Assembly (NCBI GenBank): GCA_913031035.1
Contig: CAJWGN010000003.1
Location: 1 to 64,000 of the forward strand
Direction: 5' to 3'
Length of the DNA: 64,000 bases
From: an uncultured Gammaproteobacteria bacterium
Lineage (GTDB): Bacteria > Pseudomonadota > Gammaproteobacteria > Pseudomonadales > Pseudohongiellaceae
The notes beneath the pieces are model-generated. The model saw nothing but the letters and a program-made list of their open reading frames with translations. It did not search any database and was not told the origin of the DNA. Both the position numbers and the translations under genes were made by a program. The first letter of the stretch is position 1; every line of letters starts with the position of its first letter. Below are positions 26,415 through 36,417 of the stretch, in pieces.

Positions 26415-28268
26415 TTAGAAATTTAATCGAAGACCTACATAAGAGCTTCTGTCTGCTGAATTATAATCAAATATTTCTTGGTATTCTTCATCCAGAAAAT
26501 TCTCAATTCTAGCGTAGACTTCTATTGTTTCATTAATCTTGAAATTTGCATTTATATCCAACACGCCAAAGTTTTCCAAGGACACCACTCCACCTCTAAT
26601 CTCATCAATGGAGTCTTCTGAGGTGCGGTAGAACGCGTTAAAAGATAAGCGCTCATCTGTGCTCTTGTAGGAGACGCCAATATTGGTCAAGGCTTCAGGT
26701 CGACGTCTGCGTTGTAGGCCGTTGGGGCGTTCGGTGTCATTGTAAGTGTAATTGGCGTTTAGATTCCAATTACTATTAAGTGCAAAGTTGCCAGACAGTT
26801 CAACACCTTTAGACGTGCTAGTGCCGATATCTTGCAGGTAGCCGCTGAAACCCGCGATGTCAAAAACTATGGCATCTTCGATCTTTTGATCAAAGTAAAC
26901 AGCTTCCAATTTAAGGCGTGTCCCGGCATAGTATTCAACACCAATCTCAAAGCCTTGGCTATTTTCTTCTTTAAGCGTTACCAGCGAGGCCGGAGGAGAC
27001 GAAAATGCGCCTGCGTTATACGCAACTTCGGCGGGTGCTGGTGCTCGAAAACCCGTTCCGAAACTCGATTTGAATTTAATCGTATCGGTGGAGTTAAGCT
27101 CCATCAAATAAGCGCCGGTTACTCGGTAGCTTGTGTGTTCACCGAACTCGTCGTTGTCATCTTGACGCACACCGGCAGTGAAAAACAGTGTTTCCGAAAA
27201 CTTGCTAAGGGCCTCAACGTAAAAGCCCTTATTATCGCGAGTCGCATTATTGTTGCTTTCTTCTTCTAGATCTACACCAAACACAAGGTCGAGTTGTTCA
27301 AGGCTCTTAAGTTGGCCGACGTATTCCCAGCGCTCTAATTCGCCAAGTGCGGTAAAAGACGAAACACCAAGGGCAAGATTGTCTCGATCACTTTCTGTAT
27401 TGGAATATGCCAAGGAATGACTCATAGATTCGGTAGAGTAAACTGCGCCGAGTCGGGTGGCTTGTAATTCAGAGATCGAATTACAGTCGTGAACTGTGCC
27501 GCCGGAGAAACAGCCGTCAAATTGTGCGTTGGCATCTACGTCACGATGCACTAAGTCGATTCTCAAATTCTCTGAGACGTTGAGACCGAATCGGGCGTGA
27601 ATAGTGTCGTTATCGTAGCCGTCGTCATCCATTAAAACATTGTCTGAATCTCGGGTATTAAAGCCGTCAACCTCTAAAGTGCTAGCAGCTATAAAAAAGT
27701 CGACTGTGTCGTTGCCGCCGCTTATATCGCCTGAAACTTGAGTTGTTCCAAAGCTACCCGATTGCATGTCTATGTTGCCGTCAAGCCCTTTACTGCCGCG
27801 GCTTGAGGTGATGTTGATAACTCCACCTGCGTCGGCGCCGAAGCTCAATCCCTGTGGTCCGCGGAGTATTTCAACTCGGTCTATACCTGAGCTCACGACA
27901 TGTTGAAGCTGAGGGCCAACTTGAGTGCCGCTGGGGTCAGCAAGCTTCAAGCCATCAAAGCGTAAAAGGGTTCTAAATCCTTCTTCACCACGAATACGTA
28001 AAGAGGTCGCAGCGCCTATGCCGCCATTGCGAGAGACGCTGACCGCAGGAAGTTGACGAATAATGTCAGTAAGAGATTGATTGCCGCGTGCGGTGATTTC
28101 TTCTTTTGTTAAGATTGATACAGAAGTGCCAACTTGCTTGACAGGTACCGGTATGCGGTTAGCGACGACGATGATTTCTTCTAATGGGTCGGTCGATTGT
28201 GCAAGTGCGTTGTGGCTCAACAGCAATGCCGCTGCCACTGTAGAAAGGGTAAAAGGTAAGCTTTTCAT
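26415..28268 (-). CDS. btuB: TonB-dependent vitamin B12 receptor BtuB
   Basis: A 617-residue outer-membrane receptor. It has a signal peptide ending HNALAQ, the TonB box EEIIVVANR, a plug domain with VEILRGPQGLSFGADAGGVINI, a 22-strand-type barrel and a terminal aromatic residue (VGLRLNF). The identification as BtuB rests on a barrel length and plug like E. coli BtuB and on the cobalamin riboswitch directly upstream. The start is the ATG at 28268 with GGGA six bases before; a TTG four codons earlier is also open. Confidence 0.92.
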   Translation of the reverse strand: MKSLPFTLSTVAAALLLSHNALAQSTDPLEEIIVVANRIPVPVKQVGTSVSILTKEEITARGNQSLTDIIRQLPAVSVSRNGGIGAATSLRIRGEEGFRTLLRFDGLKLADPSGTQVGPQLQHVVSSGIDRVEILRGPQGLSFGADAGGVINITSSRGSKGLDGNIDMQSGSFGTTQVSGDISGGNDTVDFFIAASTLEVDGFNTRDSDNVLMDDDGYDNDTIHARFGLNVSENLRIDLVHRDVDANAQFDGCFSGGTVHDCNSISELQATRLGAVYSTESMSHSLAYSNTESDRDNLALGVSSFTALGELERWEYVGQLKSLEQLDLVFGVDLEEESNNNATRDNKGFYVEALSKFSETLFFTAGVRQDDNDEFGEHTSYRVTGAYLMELNSTDTIKFKSSFGTGFRAPAPAEVAYNAGAFSSPPASLVTLKEENSQGFEIGVEYYAGTRLKLEAVYFDQKIEDAIVFDIAGFSGYLQDIGTSTSKGVELSGNFALNSNWNLNANYTYNDTERPNGLQRRRRPEALTNIGVSYKSTDERLSFNAFYRTSEDSIDEIRGGVVSLENFGVLDINANFKINETIEVYARIENFLDEEYQEIFDYNSADRSSYVGLRLNF

Positions 28269-28374
28269 TTTAGTTCCCAATGAATCTGCGGGCCTAATCG
28301 CTAATGCGAAGGCTAATAAGTTTCAGGTTCAGTAGGGAGGGAATAGGCAGGAGAATCCTGATAACAAGATTCCT

Positions 28375-28540
28375 CCACTGATGTAGCCCTCCGCTGCATC
28401 TGGTAGTGACTTTATGTAGGCTGGTATCGGACTTGCTTTTGAAACCCGTATCGAGGTTTCAGCGGCTTACCGTTGCGGGGGCAGTGTTGGATTTACACCA
28501 ACTTCCCAATTAAGTCAGCCGACCTAGCGCTGGCACCTAA
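28375..28540 (-). ncRNA. Cobalamin riboswitch upstream of btuB
   Basis: On the minus strand the hallmark elements appear in order: GGTGCC near 28539, GGGAAGTTGGTGTAAATCC, the almost invariant CTGCCCCCGCAACGGTAA, and AGTCCGATACCAGCC. A hairpin with arms GGAGGAATC and GATTCTCC follows at about 28377-28349. It should lower btuB-cobO expression when adenosylcobalamin is plentiful. Confidence 0.93.
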
Positions 28541-28685
28541 TAAAGAATGTTCGTATCAGAGCACCAAGATGGTCTGGTTCGGACAGCGAGGAGTCTATAG
28601 ACAAGCATTTGGTGAGTCAATTGACATCTATAGACTGGATCTTTGACAGTTCGAAGGACTAGTCTCTATAATCACCACAGTTTTA

Positions 28686-28900
28686 GGTGCCTGTATGATG
28701 GTTGAAATCAGTACAGGGTAAACGGGAACGCAGGTGATATTGAGCTTTACGGCTCACAAATCCTGGGCTGCCCCCGCAACGGTAACTTCTCATGGCATTT
28801 GTCATTGGAATAAGCCCGACACCGGCCTGAGCTATGTGATTCTCATATCTTGCAGCAATGCGTCTGAGTATCGCTCGGTAATAAGCGGAGGGCTTATCTG
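28686..28900 (+). ncRNA. Cobalamin riboswitch upstream of the cob operon
   Basis: The plus-strand elements are GGTGCC at 28686, a GGGAACGCAGGTG-like segment, GGCTGCCCCCGCAACGGTAA near 28770, and AAGCCCGACACCGGCC. A possible expression-platform hairpin ATAAGC/GCTTAT lies near 28880-28897. It is oriented towards the ten-gene plus-strand operon starting at 29032 and is divergent from the btuB riboswitch, with about 145 bases between the two. Confidence 0.93.
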
Positions 28901-29031
28901 AATCGATCAAGGAATAGTCTTTTCCTGATTTTTTCTCATCCCTTCTTTCAAATCATTGGCCAGAGCTCTCAGCTTATGGGTTTTGCCGATAGTTTCCCCT
29001 GCTTTTCTAGTACTGCGATGGACTGAAAAAA

Positions 29032-29622
29032 ATGGCTAGCCACAAAGAAAAAATGCAAAAACAGAAAGAAAAGGTGGACGCAAACATCGCCAAAGCGGAA
29101 ATCGACCGCGGCACTGTTTTATTGCTCACAGGCAATGGCAAAGGTAAAAGTAGTTCTGCCTTTGGTATGGTGCTGCGCTGTTTAGGACACGGCTATAGGG
29201 TTGGTATTGCACAGTTTATTAAGGGCACTTATTTCACTGGCGAGAAAGAATTTTTAGCACCCATGACCGATATGATTGAATTTCATCAAATGGGTACTGG
29301 TTTTACCTGGGAGACACAGGATAAATCTCAAGATATTGAAGCGGCCAAAAAACTCTGGGTCATCGTTGAAAAGATGCTTAAAGATGAATCGCTCTATTTG
29401 GTTGTTCTCGACGAGCTTACCTATATGATCGCTTATAACTACCTCGATGAAGACGTGATTATCGATGCGATTAGAAATCGCCCGGAGTCACAAAGCGTGG
29501 TTATTACCGGACGTGGTGGTGGTGCAGCCCTCAAAGATTTCGCAGATACTGTATCCGAAATAAAAGCAATAAAACATGCCTACCAAGCTGGCATTAAGAT
29601 GCGCAATGGGATTGACCTTTGA
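29032..29622 (+). CDS. cobO: Cob(I)yrinic acid a,c-diamide adenosyltransferase, copy 2
   Basis: A 196-residue paralogue of the CobO on the other side of the riboswitch pair. The P-loop TGNGKGKSSSAFG, GTGFTWETQD and VVLDELTYMI are all intact. The two proteins differ at many positions, so this is not a recent exact duplication. It is first in the plus-strand operon, 28 bases before cobQ. The ATG at 29032 follows an A-rich stretch without a good ribosome site. Confidence 0.93.
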   Translation: MASHKEKMQKQKEKVDANIAKAEIDRGTVLLLTGNGKGKSSSAFGMVLRCLGHGYRVGIAQFIKGTYFTGEKEFLAPMTDMIEFHQMGTGFTWETQDKSQDIEAAKKLWVIVEKMLKDESLYLVVLDELTYMIAYNYLDEDVIIDAIRNRPESQSVVITGRGGGAALKDFADTVSEIKAIKHAYQAGIKMRNGIDL

Positions 29623-29650
29623 TGGTTTATTTCTGTAGAACGAAACCGTA

Positions 29651-31174
29651 ATGCCTAGCGTAACTTTAATGGTACAAGGTACGACCTCGGATGCAGGGAA
29701 ATCTGTATTGGTAGCTGGTCTTTGCCGATTGCTCGCACGCAGGCAAGTTAAGGTCGCGCCGTTTAAGCCTCAAAACATGGCGCTTAATAGCGCGGTTACG
29801 ATCGAAGGTGGCGAAATAGGTAGAGCGCAAGCGGTGCAGGCCCAAGCCTGTTTCCTGGAGCCGCGCAATGATATGAATCCGATTTTGATTAAGCCCGAAG
29901 CGGATAGCTTCGCCCAGATTATTGTGCTTGGGCAGGTTCTAGAAACCATGGATGCCCAGTCATACCATGCTTATAAGAAGACCGCGCTAAGCTTTGTTCT
30001 GGAATCTCACGTCAGATTGGAAAAAGAATTTGAATTCATTGTCGTTGAAGGCGCTGGCAGTCCGGCTGAGATAAACCTACGGGCAAATGACATAGCCAAT
30101 ATGGGTTTCGCAGAGGCTGTTGATTGCCCTGTGGTTTTAATAGCGGATATTGACCGTGGCGGTGTTTTCGCGACAGTAGTGGGAACTCTCGAACTACTAT
30201 CCGAATCTGAGCGCGGCCGCGTCTGCGGTATTGTCATTAACCGGTTTCGCGGTGATATTAAATTACTTGAATCAGGTCTACGCTGGCTGGAGGATAAAGT
30301 GGGCAAGCCAGTTATAGGGGTTTTGCCGTACTTGAAAGAATTTTACCTAGATGCAGAAGATGCAATTAACGCAAAGCAGCTATTAGACCTAGAGGTTTCT
30401 CATCTAAAAGTCGCGGTTATCGTTTTTCCGAGAATCAGCAACCACACAGATTTTGATCCGCTTCGTTTGCACCCTCAGGTTGACCTTACTTATCTGTCAC
30501 CTGCGGATAGAATCCCTGAGTGTGACTTGCTTATTTTACCTGGTTCGAAAAGTGTTAGATCGGATTTGGCCCTATTGGTTAAAAACGGAGGTGCAGACAA
30601 TATTGCTCGTCATTTGCGCTACGGCGGAAAGCTGTTAGGTATCTGTGGTGGTTTTCAAATGTTGGGCGAGGGTATTGATGATAGCAACGGCGTCGAAAGC
30701 GTGTCCGGCATTTCTGAAGGTCTAGGATTTTTGGAAATGAAGACTATCCTCAAGCCCAGCAAGCAATTGCGGCAGCGTGAGGGCACATTGAGTTTTAGCA
30801 AAGCCCGTGCGGTCGGTTATGAAATCCACTGCGGTGAATCTAGTGGCCCAGCTTTAAATCAGCCATTTATTCGATTTGTAGACGGTTCATCTGACGGGGC
30901 TCTAAGCGGTGATGGTCAGATCATTGGGACCTATTTGCACGGTCTTTTTGATGACCCTGCCTCAGCAAAGGCGTTGCTTTCATGGGCGGGTCTCGACAGC
31001 TTGCACCGGGTCGACGTGGCAGAAATACGGGAACAACAGTTGGAACGTCTCGCTGATGCTTTAGAGGAGCACGTCGAGGTGGAAAAGCTTTTTCCAGCGG
31101 TATTTAATCGAACCGAGCTAGAAGAAAAATTCACCCAAAGCGGCAGAACAAGGCAGGTCCCTTGGAGAGAATAA
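29651..31174 (+). CDS. cobQ: Cobyric acid synthase
   Basis: A 507-residue glutamine-dependent amidotransferase that amidates side chains b, d, e and g of adenosylcobyrinate a,c-diamide. The N-terminal ATP domain has [19 protein letters not shown] and [13 protein letters not shown]. The C-terminal glutaminase-like domain has the nucleophile in [14 protein letters not shown] and the His in [10 protein letters not shown]. Also called cbiP. Its last 13 bases overlap the btuC start. Confidence 0.96.
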   Translation: MPSVTLMVQGTTSDAGKSVLVAGLCRLLARRQVKVAPFKPQNMALNSAVTIEGGEIGRAQAVQAQACFLEPRNDMNPILIKPEADSFAQIIVLGQVLETMDAQSYHAYKKTALSFVLESHVRLEKEFEFIVVEGAGSPAEINLRANDIANMGFAEAVDCPVVLIADIDRGGVFATVVGTLELLSESERGRVCGIVINRFRGDIKLLESGLRWLEDKVGKPVIGVLPYLKEFYLDAEDAINAKQLLDLEVSHLKVAVIVFPRISNHTDFDPLRLHPQVDLTYLSPADRIPECDLLILPGSKSVRSDLALLVKNGGADNIARHLRYGGKLLGICGGFQMLGEGIDDSNGVESVSGISEGLGFLEMKTILKPSKQLRQREGTLSFSKARAVGYEIHCGESSGPALNQPFIRFVDGSSDGALSGDGQIIGTYLHGLFDDPASAKALLSWAGLDSLHRVDVAEIREQQLERLADALEEHVEVEKLFPAVFNRTELEEKFTQSGRTRQVPWRE

Positions 31175-32208
31175 ACCATCGATCGGTTATCTTTTTTTTG
31201 CTGTGCGTGCTGCCACTGATAGTGTTGGTGTACTTGTCTGTAGGGCCTAGTTGGATTCCTCCATGGCGTATATTCTCGCTGCTAGGCGATACTGTGAATG
31301 TTGATTCGACGGTGATTCGTGAAGCCACGATTGTTAGCGCCATTCGTTTGCCTAGAGTGTTAATGGCTGCCTTTGTTGGGGCCTGCCTTGCATGCTGTGG
31401 AGCGGCGATGCAGGGACTTTTTAGGAATCCGCTTGCCGATCCCTCGCTAATTGGTGTGTCTAGTGGTGCCTCAGCCGGAGCCAGTTTTATGATTGTTTTT
31501 GGCGCAGCCTGGCTAGATAGTAGCCAAGTACTCGGCCTGTCTATGGTAAGTGTCGGTGCTGTAGCCGGCGCGGTGGTGGCTGTATTTCTAGTCTACAAGT
31601 TGGCTACCGATAGCTACGGTACATCGGTAATAACAATGCTCTTATCTGGTGTCGCGATCAGCGCCGTGGCAAGTGCGCTGAATAGCATGTTTAGCTATTT
31701 TGCCGATAGCGAAATGCTACGAAGAATAAACGTTTGGGAGATGGGAAACTTAGATGGCGCCAGCTGGGAGCGGGTGGCTCTCATTGCTGTTGTTGCCGGT
31801 GTCTTACTGTGGCGTTTGCCTAGGCACGCTTTGGCGTTAAATGCATTTCTACTCGGCGAGTCCGAAGCGCGGTACCTTGGGATCAATGTTGATTGGGTTA
31901 AAAAGGAACTAGTTTTACTAACCGCCCTTGCTGTCGGGATTAGCGTTGTGATTTCTGGAAACATTGCTTTTGTAGGGCTCGTGGTTCCTCACATCTTGCG
32001 TGGCTTTATCGGCCCAGATCATCGCTACTTATTGCCAAGCTGTGCCTTGGCAGGCGCGATGCTGCTGATAGTGGCCGATATGATTGCGAGAACAATTATT
32101 GCCCCGGCAGAGCTTCCCGCTGGAATTTTGACTTCACTGGTGGGTGCCCCAGTTTTCTTTTATTTGCTGGTAAAAAGTAAATCGCTTAATAACCCTGAGC
32201 GGCTTTAA
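31162..32208 (+). CDS. btuC: Cobalamin ABC transporter permease BtuC (FecCD family)
   Basis: A 348-residue multi-spanning permease with [23 protein letters not shown], the FecCD-family signature, and the cytoplasmic loop LGINV that contacts the ATPase. [23 protein letters not shown] is also typical. Assignment to B12 rather than siderophore or haem rests on the operon. The TTG start at 31162 overlaps cobQ. Confidence 0.9.
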   Translation: MERINHRSVIFFLLCVLPLIVLVYLSVGPSWIPPWRIFSLLGDTVNVDSTVIREATIVSAIRLPRVLMAAFVGACLACCGAAMQGLFRNPLADPSLIGVSSGASAGASFMIVFGAAWLDSSQVLGLSMVSVGAVAGAVVAVFLVYKLATDSYGTSVITMLLSGVAISAVASALNSMFSYFADSEMLRRINVWEMGNLDGASWERVALIAVVAGVLLWRLPRHALALNAFLLGESEARYLGINVDWVKKELVLLTALAVGISVVISGNIAFVGLVVPHILRGFIGPDHRYLLPSCALAGAMLLIVADMIARTIIAPAELPAGILTSLVGAPVFFYLLVKSKSLNNPERL

Positions 32209-32228
32209 GGCACGGTAAAAATATTCCA

Positions 32229-33002
32229 ATGACACTTAAAATTCATAACGTAACAGCTAAAATTAGCTCCGCCATATCGCTTGTTGATATTGAGGTTGAG
32301 GTTGAGGCAGGCAGTGTCACTGTCGTTATTGGCCCCAACGGAGCTGGCAAGACTAGCTTGTTGAGAGCTATTTGCAGTGACCTACCTTTTAGCGAAGGGG
32401 TGATTACGTTAAACGACAAAGTTATTTCTCAGTGGGATGCCCAGTCCAAGGCCACGCTACTGGCTATATTGCCCCAACGATCTTCTCTCGAATTTCCTTT
32501 CACTGTTGAGGAAGTCGTAACCATGGGGAGAATTCCTCATAGCACTTCCAATAGTCAGAATCGTGACATCGTCAACAAGGCTTTGGCGCTGGTGGATTGT
32601 AATCATCTTATTGCTCGCTCATTTATTAATCTGTCCGGTGGCGAGAAACAGCGAGTGCAACTTGCTCGGGTGGCTGCTCAGGTTTGGGATGCAGTCGATG
32701 CCGGTGATCGCTGCCTCATCTTAGATGAACCAACCGCTTCATTGGATCTCGCTCATCAGGAAATGGTTGTTCGGATGTTCGAGTTTTTCGCAGCACAGGG
32801 TGTCGCTATATTAGTTGTATTGCATGACTTAAATTTAGCAGCTAAATGCGCCAGTCAAATTTTAGTACTCAAGGATGGTCGCAGTGCAGCATTAGGTAAA
32901 CCTGAAACGGTTTTGACTGAGGAAATGCTGAAAGATGTTTTTAGTATTTCAGCTAAAGTGATAAGCAATCCAGTGAACGGTAAACCAATGGTGGTGACAT
33001 GA
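32229..33002 (+). CDS. btuD: Cobalamin ABC transporter ATPase BtuD
   Basis: A 257-residue ATPase with Walker A GPNGAGKTS (about residues 35-43), signature LSGGEKQRVQLARV and Walker B RCLILDEPTASLDLAHQ. It resembles HmuV/FecE/BtuD-type importer ATPases. Its stop overlaps the cobU start by four bases (ATGA). Confidence 0.9.
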   Translation: MTLKIHNVTAKISSAISLVDIEVEVEAGSVTVVIGPNGAGKTSLLRAICSDLPFSEGVITLNDKVISQWDAQSKATLLAILPQRSSLEFPFTVEEVVTMGRIPHSTSNSQNRDIVNKALALVDCNHLIARSFINLSGGEKQRVQLARVAAQVWDAVDAGDRCLILDEPTASLDLAHQEMVVRMFEFFAAQGVAILVVLHDLNLAAKCASQILVLKDGRSAALGKPETVLTEEMLKDVFSISAKVISNPVNGKPMVVT

Positions 33003-33580
33003 ATAAGCCGCCAAAATCTTTAACCAACCTACATTTTATTTTAGGTGGTGCTCGTTCCGGTAAAAGCCGTTTAGCGTTGGCAAGCGCTCAACAGATTGCA
33101 AGCAGCAGCGGTGCATCGCTTGTTTTCATTGCCACAGCGACTGCAAATGATGAAGAGATGCGCAAACGTATCGAAAAACATCAGGCTGAAAGGGTTTCCA
33201 CTAACGGTGAAAACCCCTGGGCTCTTGTAGAGGAGCCATTACATCTAGCCAGATCACTGCTTCAAAACGATGGCAAGGGAAAAGTAATAGTAGTGGACTG
33301 TTTGACGCTTTGGATAAGCAACTGCCTTCATCACAATGTATGGGATAAACACCAAGACGAGCTGTTGAATTGCCTAGAGCAGTTGAAATGTGAGGTGATT
33401 TTTGTCAGCAATGAAACTGGCCTAGGTATCGTACCGATGGGCGAACTGACAAGGCAATATGTTGATGCCAGTGGGTTTTTTCACCAGCGTATGGCTCAGC
33501 ATTGCGCCCATGTCATTTTTACCGTCGCGGGCTTGCCCCATATTCTAAAAGATGAACGACAGTTAAAAGACAGTGTGTAA
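32999..33580 (+). CDS. cobU: Adenosylcobinamide kinase/guanylyltransferase
   Basis: A 193-residue bifunctional enzyme phosphorylating adenosylcobinamide and then forming adenosylcobinamide-GDP. The P-loop is GGARSGKSRLAL (about residues 16-27). VVDCLTLWISNCL and VSNETGLGIVPMGELTRQYVDASG are family motifs. It is translationally coupled to btuD. Confidence 0.95.
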   Translation: MNKPPKSLTNLHFILGGARSGKSRLALASAQQIASSSGASLVFIATATANDEEMRKRIEKHQAERVSTNGENPWALVEEPLHLARSLLQNDGKGKVIVVDCLTLWISNCLHHNVWDKHQDELLNCLEQLKCEVIFVSNETGLGIVPMGELTRQYVDASGFFHQRMAQHCAHVIFTVAGLPHILKDERQLKDSV

Positions 33581-33620
33581 GCCAGTCAGACTGCAATTGT
33601 ACTTTTAGATTAGGAAACAC

Positions 33621-34658
33621 ATGACTAAGCGTTGGTACCACAAAAAAACCAAGACAATCGACAGCGAAGCAATTACTGGCGCATTGGTTAGGCAGGCAGC
33701 CCTTACCAAGCCAGCAGGATCACTTGGTCGCTTAGAGGAGATCGGCGTCAATTTTTCTGGTTGGCAAAGCACCGAAAAACCGTCTTTGGATAGAGTTCAA
33801 ATTGCTGTGTTCGCAGCAGACCACGGCATTGCCGAGGCAGGCGTTTCTGCTTTTCCGCAGCAGGTGACGGTGGAGATGGTGAAAAATTTCGCTCATGGCG
33901 GCGCTGCAATTTCAGTTCTGGCGAAGCAGTGGGGTGCACGTTTTTCTATTATAAATATGGGTACAGTTTTTCCTTGTGAGGAGTTGCCCGGGCTTATTTC
34001 TAGCCCCGTTGCAGCGGGCACTCATAATTTCGCCAAGCAAGCTGCGATGTCATCCGCCCAGCTTGAGCAAGCCTTGCTCCGCGGTTCCGAGGCTGTATTG
34101 GATGACAGCCAGATATTTATTGGTGGAGAGATGGGCATAGCTAACACCACGTCGGCGGCCGCTCTGGGCTGTGCGTATCTTGGTCTGGTCGCCGTCCAGC
34201 TTACCGGTCGTGGCACAGGTATTGATGATGCAGTGTTGCACCATAAAATAAAATTAATAGATTCAGCTCTGGATCTGCATAAAGAGGTTGCAACCACTGC
34301 CTTTGAAAAGCTTCGCTGTTTTGGTGGTTTTGAGATAGCGGCGCTAGCAGGTGCCTACATTGCCTGTGCCCAAAAAGGTGTGCCGGTGCTGGTTGATGGT
34401 TTTATTAGTACCGCAGCGGCAGTGGCAGCAGTGTCTCTGAATTCCGGCGTTCGCGATTGGATGCTATTTAGCCATTATTCGCAAGAGTCTGGTCACAGGC
34501 ATCTGCTAGGTTTTTTGGATGCCAGCCCTTTGCTAGATTTTCAAATGCGGTTAGGCGAAGGCAGTGGTGCGGCACTTTGCGTGCCGCTACTTCAGTCGGC
34601 GTGTTTACTACAGTCCGAAATGGCTACCTTTGGGGAAGCCGCAGTGAGGGTAAACTAG
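33621..34658 (+). CDS. cobT: Nicotinate-nucleotide--dimethylbenzimidazole phosphoribosyltransferase
   Basis: A 345-residue enzyme activating the lower-ligand base to alpha-ribazole phosphate. TKPAGSLGRLEE near residue 32, FAADHGI, GEMGIANTTSAAA and the catalytic Glu in RLGEGSGAAL near the end are all present. AGGAAACAC precedes the ATG. No bluB for making dimethylbenzimidazole is visible in the window. Confidence 0.96.
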   Translation: MTKRWYHKKTKTIDSEAITGALVRQAALTKPAGSLGRLEEIGVNFSGWQSTEKPSLDRVQIAVFAADHGIAEAGVSAFPQQVTVEMVKNFAHGGAAISVLAKQWGARFSIINMGTVFPCEELPGLISSPVAAGTHNFAKQAAMSSAQLEQALLRGSEAVLDDSQIFIGGEMGIANTTSAAALGCAYLGLVAVQLTGRGTGIDDAVLHHKIKLIDSALDLHKEVATTAFEKLRCFGGFEIAALAGAYIACAQKGVPVLVDGFISTAAAVAAVSLNSGVRDWMLFSHYSQESGHRHLLGFLDASPLLDFQMRLGEGSGAALCVPLLQSACLLQSEMATFGEAAVRVN

Positions 34659-34661
34659 CGT

Positions 34662-35462
34662 ATGAATGACAGTGATGAACAAGTAGGGTCTGCCAAGAGC
34701 GAAAAGCTCAATGCATGGGGCCGAGCCTATGAGTCACTGCGCACGGCTTTAGGCTTCTTAACTCAAATTCCCGTTGGTAGTGATGTGCGCTTCGATGATG
34801 ATTCTATTCGCTATTCAATTCTTTTTTATCCTGTTATTGGTTTGCTGTTAGGCATTGTCATTTACTTCGCTGCCAGCTTAATGCCGTTCACCTTGATTTT
34901 AAACTCGGCACTGATCATATGCTTGTTAGTCGTGCTAACTGGCGGGCTTCATCTCGACGGCCTAGCCGATTGCACAGATGCTTGGTTTGGGGGGATGGGC
35001 GATAAAGTAAGAACTCTCGAGATCATGAAAGATTCCCATAGTGGGGCCATGGCTGCCGTGTCAGTGTCGATGTTTCTCATTGTTAAAACAGCAGCGGTTT
35101 ATGAAGTGCTCGAAGCTGAGCAATTTGCACTGTTGATTTTGGCGCCAGTACTTTCCCGCCTTTCCGTGCTTGGCTTGTTTATATCTACTCCCTACATTGG
35201 CCTCGGGCCAATCGGCAAAGCAATCTCCACATCTAACCCCACCCATCTTTATGTGACATTGATTGCAACTGTTGTGCTGTGTTTCTTCGTGATTCCAGAG
35301 GGAGGGTTAATTCTGCTGTTGGTACTCGTTTTTGGACTTGCCTTGCTGCTTCGAAAACTTATGCTAGCCCGCTTGCAAGGGTTTACTGGAGACTGTGCCG
35401 GTGCTCAAATTGAATTGCTCGAAGCTTTTGTATTAATTGGTGGCAGTCTTGTGGTGTCTTAA
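34662..35462 (+). CDS. cobS: Adenosylcobinamide-GDP ribazoletransferase (cobalamin synthase)
   Basis: A 266-residue inner-membrane enzyme joining adenosylcobinamide-GDP to alpha-ribazole or its phosphate. LGFLTQIPVG at the N-terminus, GGLHLDGLADCTDAWFGG and the multiple hydrophobic segments are characteristic. It starts three bases after cobT. Confidence 0.94.
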   Translation: MNDSDEQVGSAKSEKLNAWGRAYESLRTALGFLTQIPVGSDVRFDDDSIRYSILFYPVIGLLLGIVIYFAASLMPFTLILNSALIICLLVVLTGGLHLDGLADCTDAWFGGMGDKVRTLEIMKDSHSGAMAAVSVSMFLIVKTAAVYEVLEAEQFALLILAPVLSRLSVLGLFISTPYIGLGPIGKAISTSNPTHLYVTLIATVVLCFFVIPEGGLILLLVLVFGLALLLRKLMLARLQGFTGDCAGAQIELLEAFVLIGGSLVVS

Positions 35463-35463
35463 T

Positions 35464-36417
35464 TTGGAATCAGCGGGGGTGGCGATGGCTTTTGCTCTTG
35501 CCATCGATTATTTGTTTGGTGAGCCTAAGCGGCTCCATCCCCTCGTTGGGTTTGGCGCTATAGCAAGCTGGATAGAATCCGTCCTTAATGGAAAATCGGC
35601 AGTGAAAAGTTCCAGCGTTTCCAGATTAAATGGCGCTCTTGGCTGGATATTATTGTGTATTCCGTTGCCGATAATTTTAGCCAGCGTTCTTATTAAACTC
35701 TCGTCATCATGGGCTTTCTTGCTATCCGTATTCAGTCTGTATCTTTGTATCGCGCCTAACAGTCTTGCTAAACATGCCTATGCAATCGAGGGTAGCCTTG
35801 CGAAAAATGATATTGAAAAGTCGCGAGTAGCACTGGGCGCAATTGTGAGCCGTGATTGTGGGGAATTAGATTCCAAGCAAATTGCGGCGGGATCAGTCGA
35901 ATCTGTATTAGAGAATGGCAGCGATGCAGTGATAGCACCGCTTTTTTGGTATTTTCTATTCGGTGCTCCGGGCGTTGTATTCTACCGATTAGCGAACACT
36001 CTCGATGCTATGTGGGGCTATAGAACTAAGCGTTTCAATAACTTTGGCTTCGCTGCGGCCAAACTGGACGACCTTTTAAATTGGGTGCCTGCTCGTTGTT
36101 GTGCCTTTCTCTATGGTGCAGGGGGCAATTTCTTAAAAGCCATAGGGTGTTGGCAAAGCCAAGCTAAGCATTGGTCAAGCCCAAATGCAGGCCCAGTAAT
36201 GGCAAGTGGAGCGGGTGCCCTAAACTTAGTCATCGGAGGCCGCGCTTCTTATCATGGGCAAGAAGAGTCACGCCCAGTTTTAGGAGTTGGAGAAATACCC
36301 GATACAGGGGATATTCGGCGTAGTGTGAATTTGGTTAACAGGGCAACGGCCTATTTTGTTTCAGTAATTTTACTTTGGGAGCTAGGCCTTTGTTATCTCG
36401 CCACGGTGGCAATCTAG
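35464..36417 (+). CDS. cbiB: Adenosylcobinamide-phosphate synthase CbiB
   Basis: An about 317-residue membrane protein that links (R)-1-aminopropan-2-ol phosphate to adenosylcobyric acid. DYLFGEPKRLHPLVGFG near the N-terminus and ALGAIVSRDCGELDSKQIAAGSVESVLEN are signatures. The start is uncertain: TTG 35464, just after the cobS stop, fits the usual N-terminal length; TTG 35437 inside cobS and ATG 35485 are alternatives. Also called cobD in aerobic-pathway naming. Confidence 0.9.
   Translation: MESAGVAMAFALAIDYLFGEPKRLHPLVGFGAIASWIESVLNGKSAVKSSSVSRLNGALGWILLCIPLPIILASVLIKLSSSWAFLLSVFSLYLCIAPNSLAKHAYAIEGSLAKNDIEKSRVALGAIVSRDCGELDSKQIAAGSVESVLENGSDAVIAPLFWYFLFGAPGVVFYRLANTLDAMWGYRTKRFNNFGFAAAKLDDLLNWVPARCCAFLYGAGGNFLKAIGCWQSQAKHWSSPNAGPVMASGAGALNLVIGGRASYHGQEESRPVLGVGEIPDTGDIRRSVNLVNRATAYFVSVILLWELGLCYLATVAI

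Noticed and set aside
28683-28910. Minus-strand frame of 75 codons
   Set aside because: It is the antisense of the plus-strand cobalamin riboswitch.
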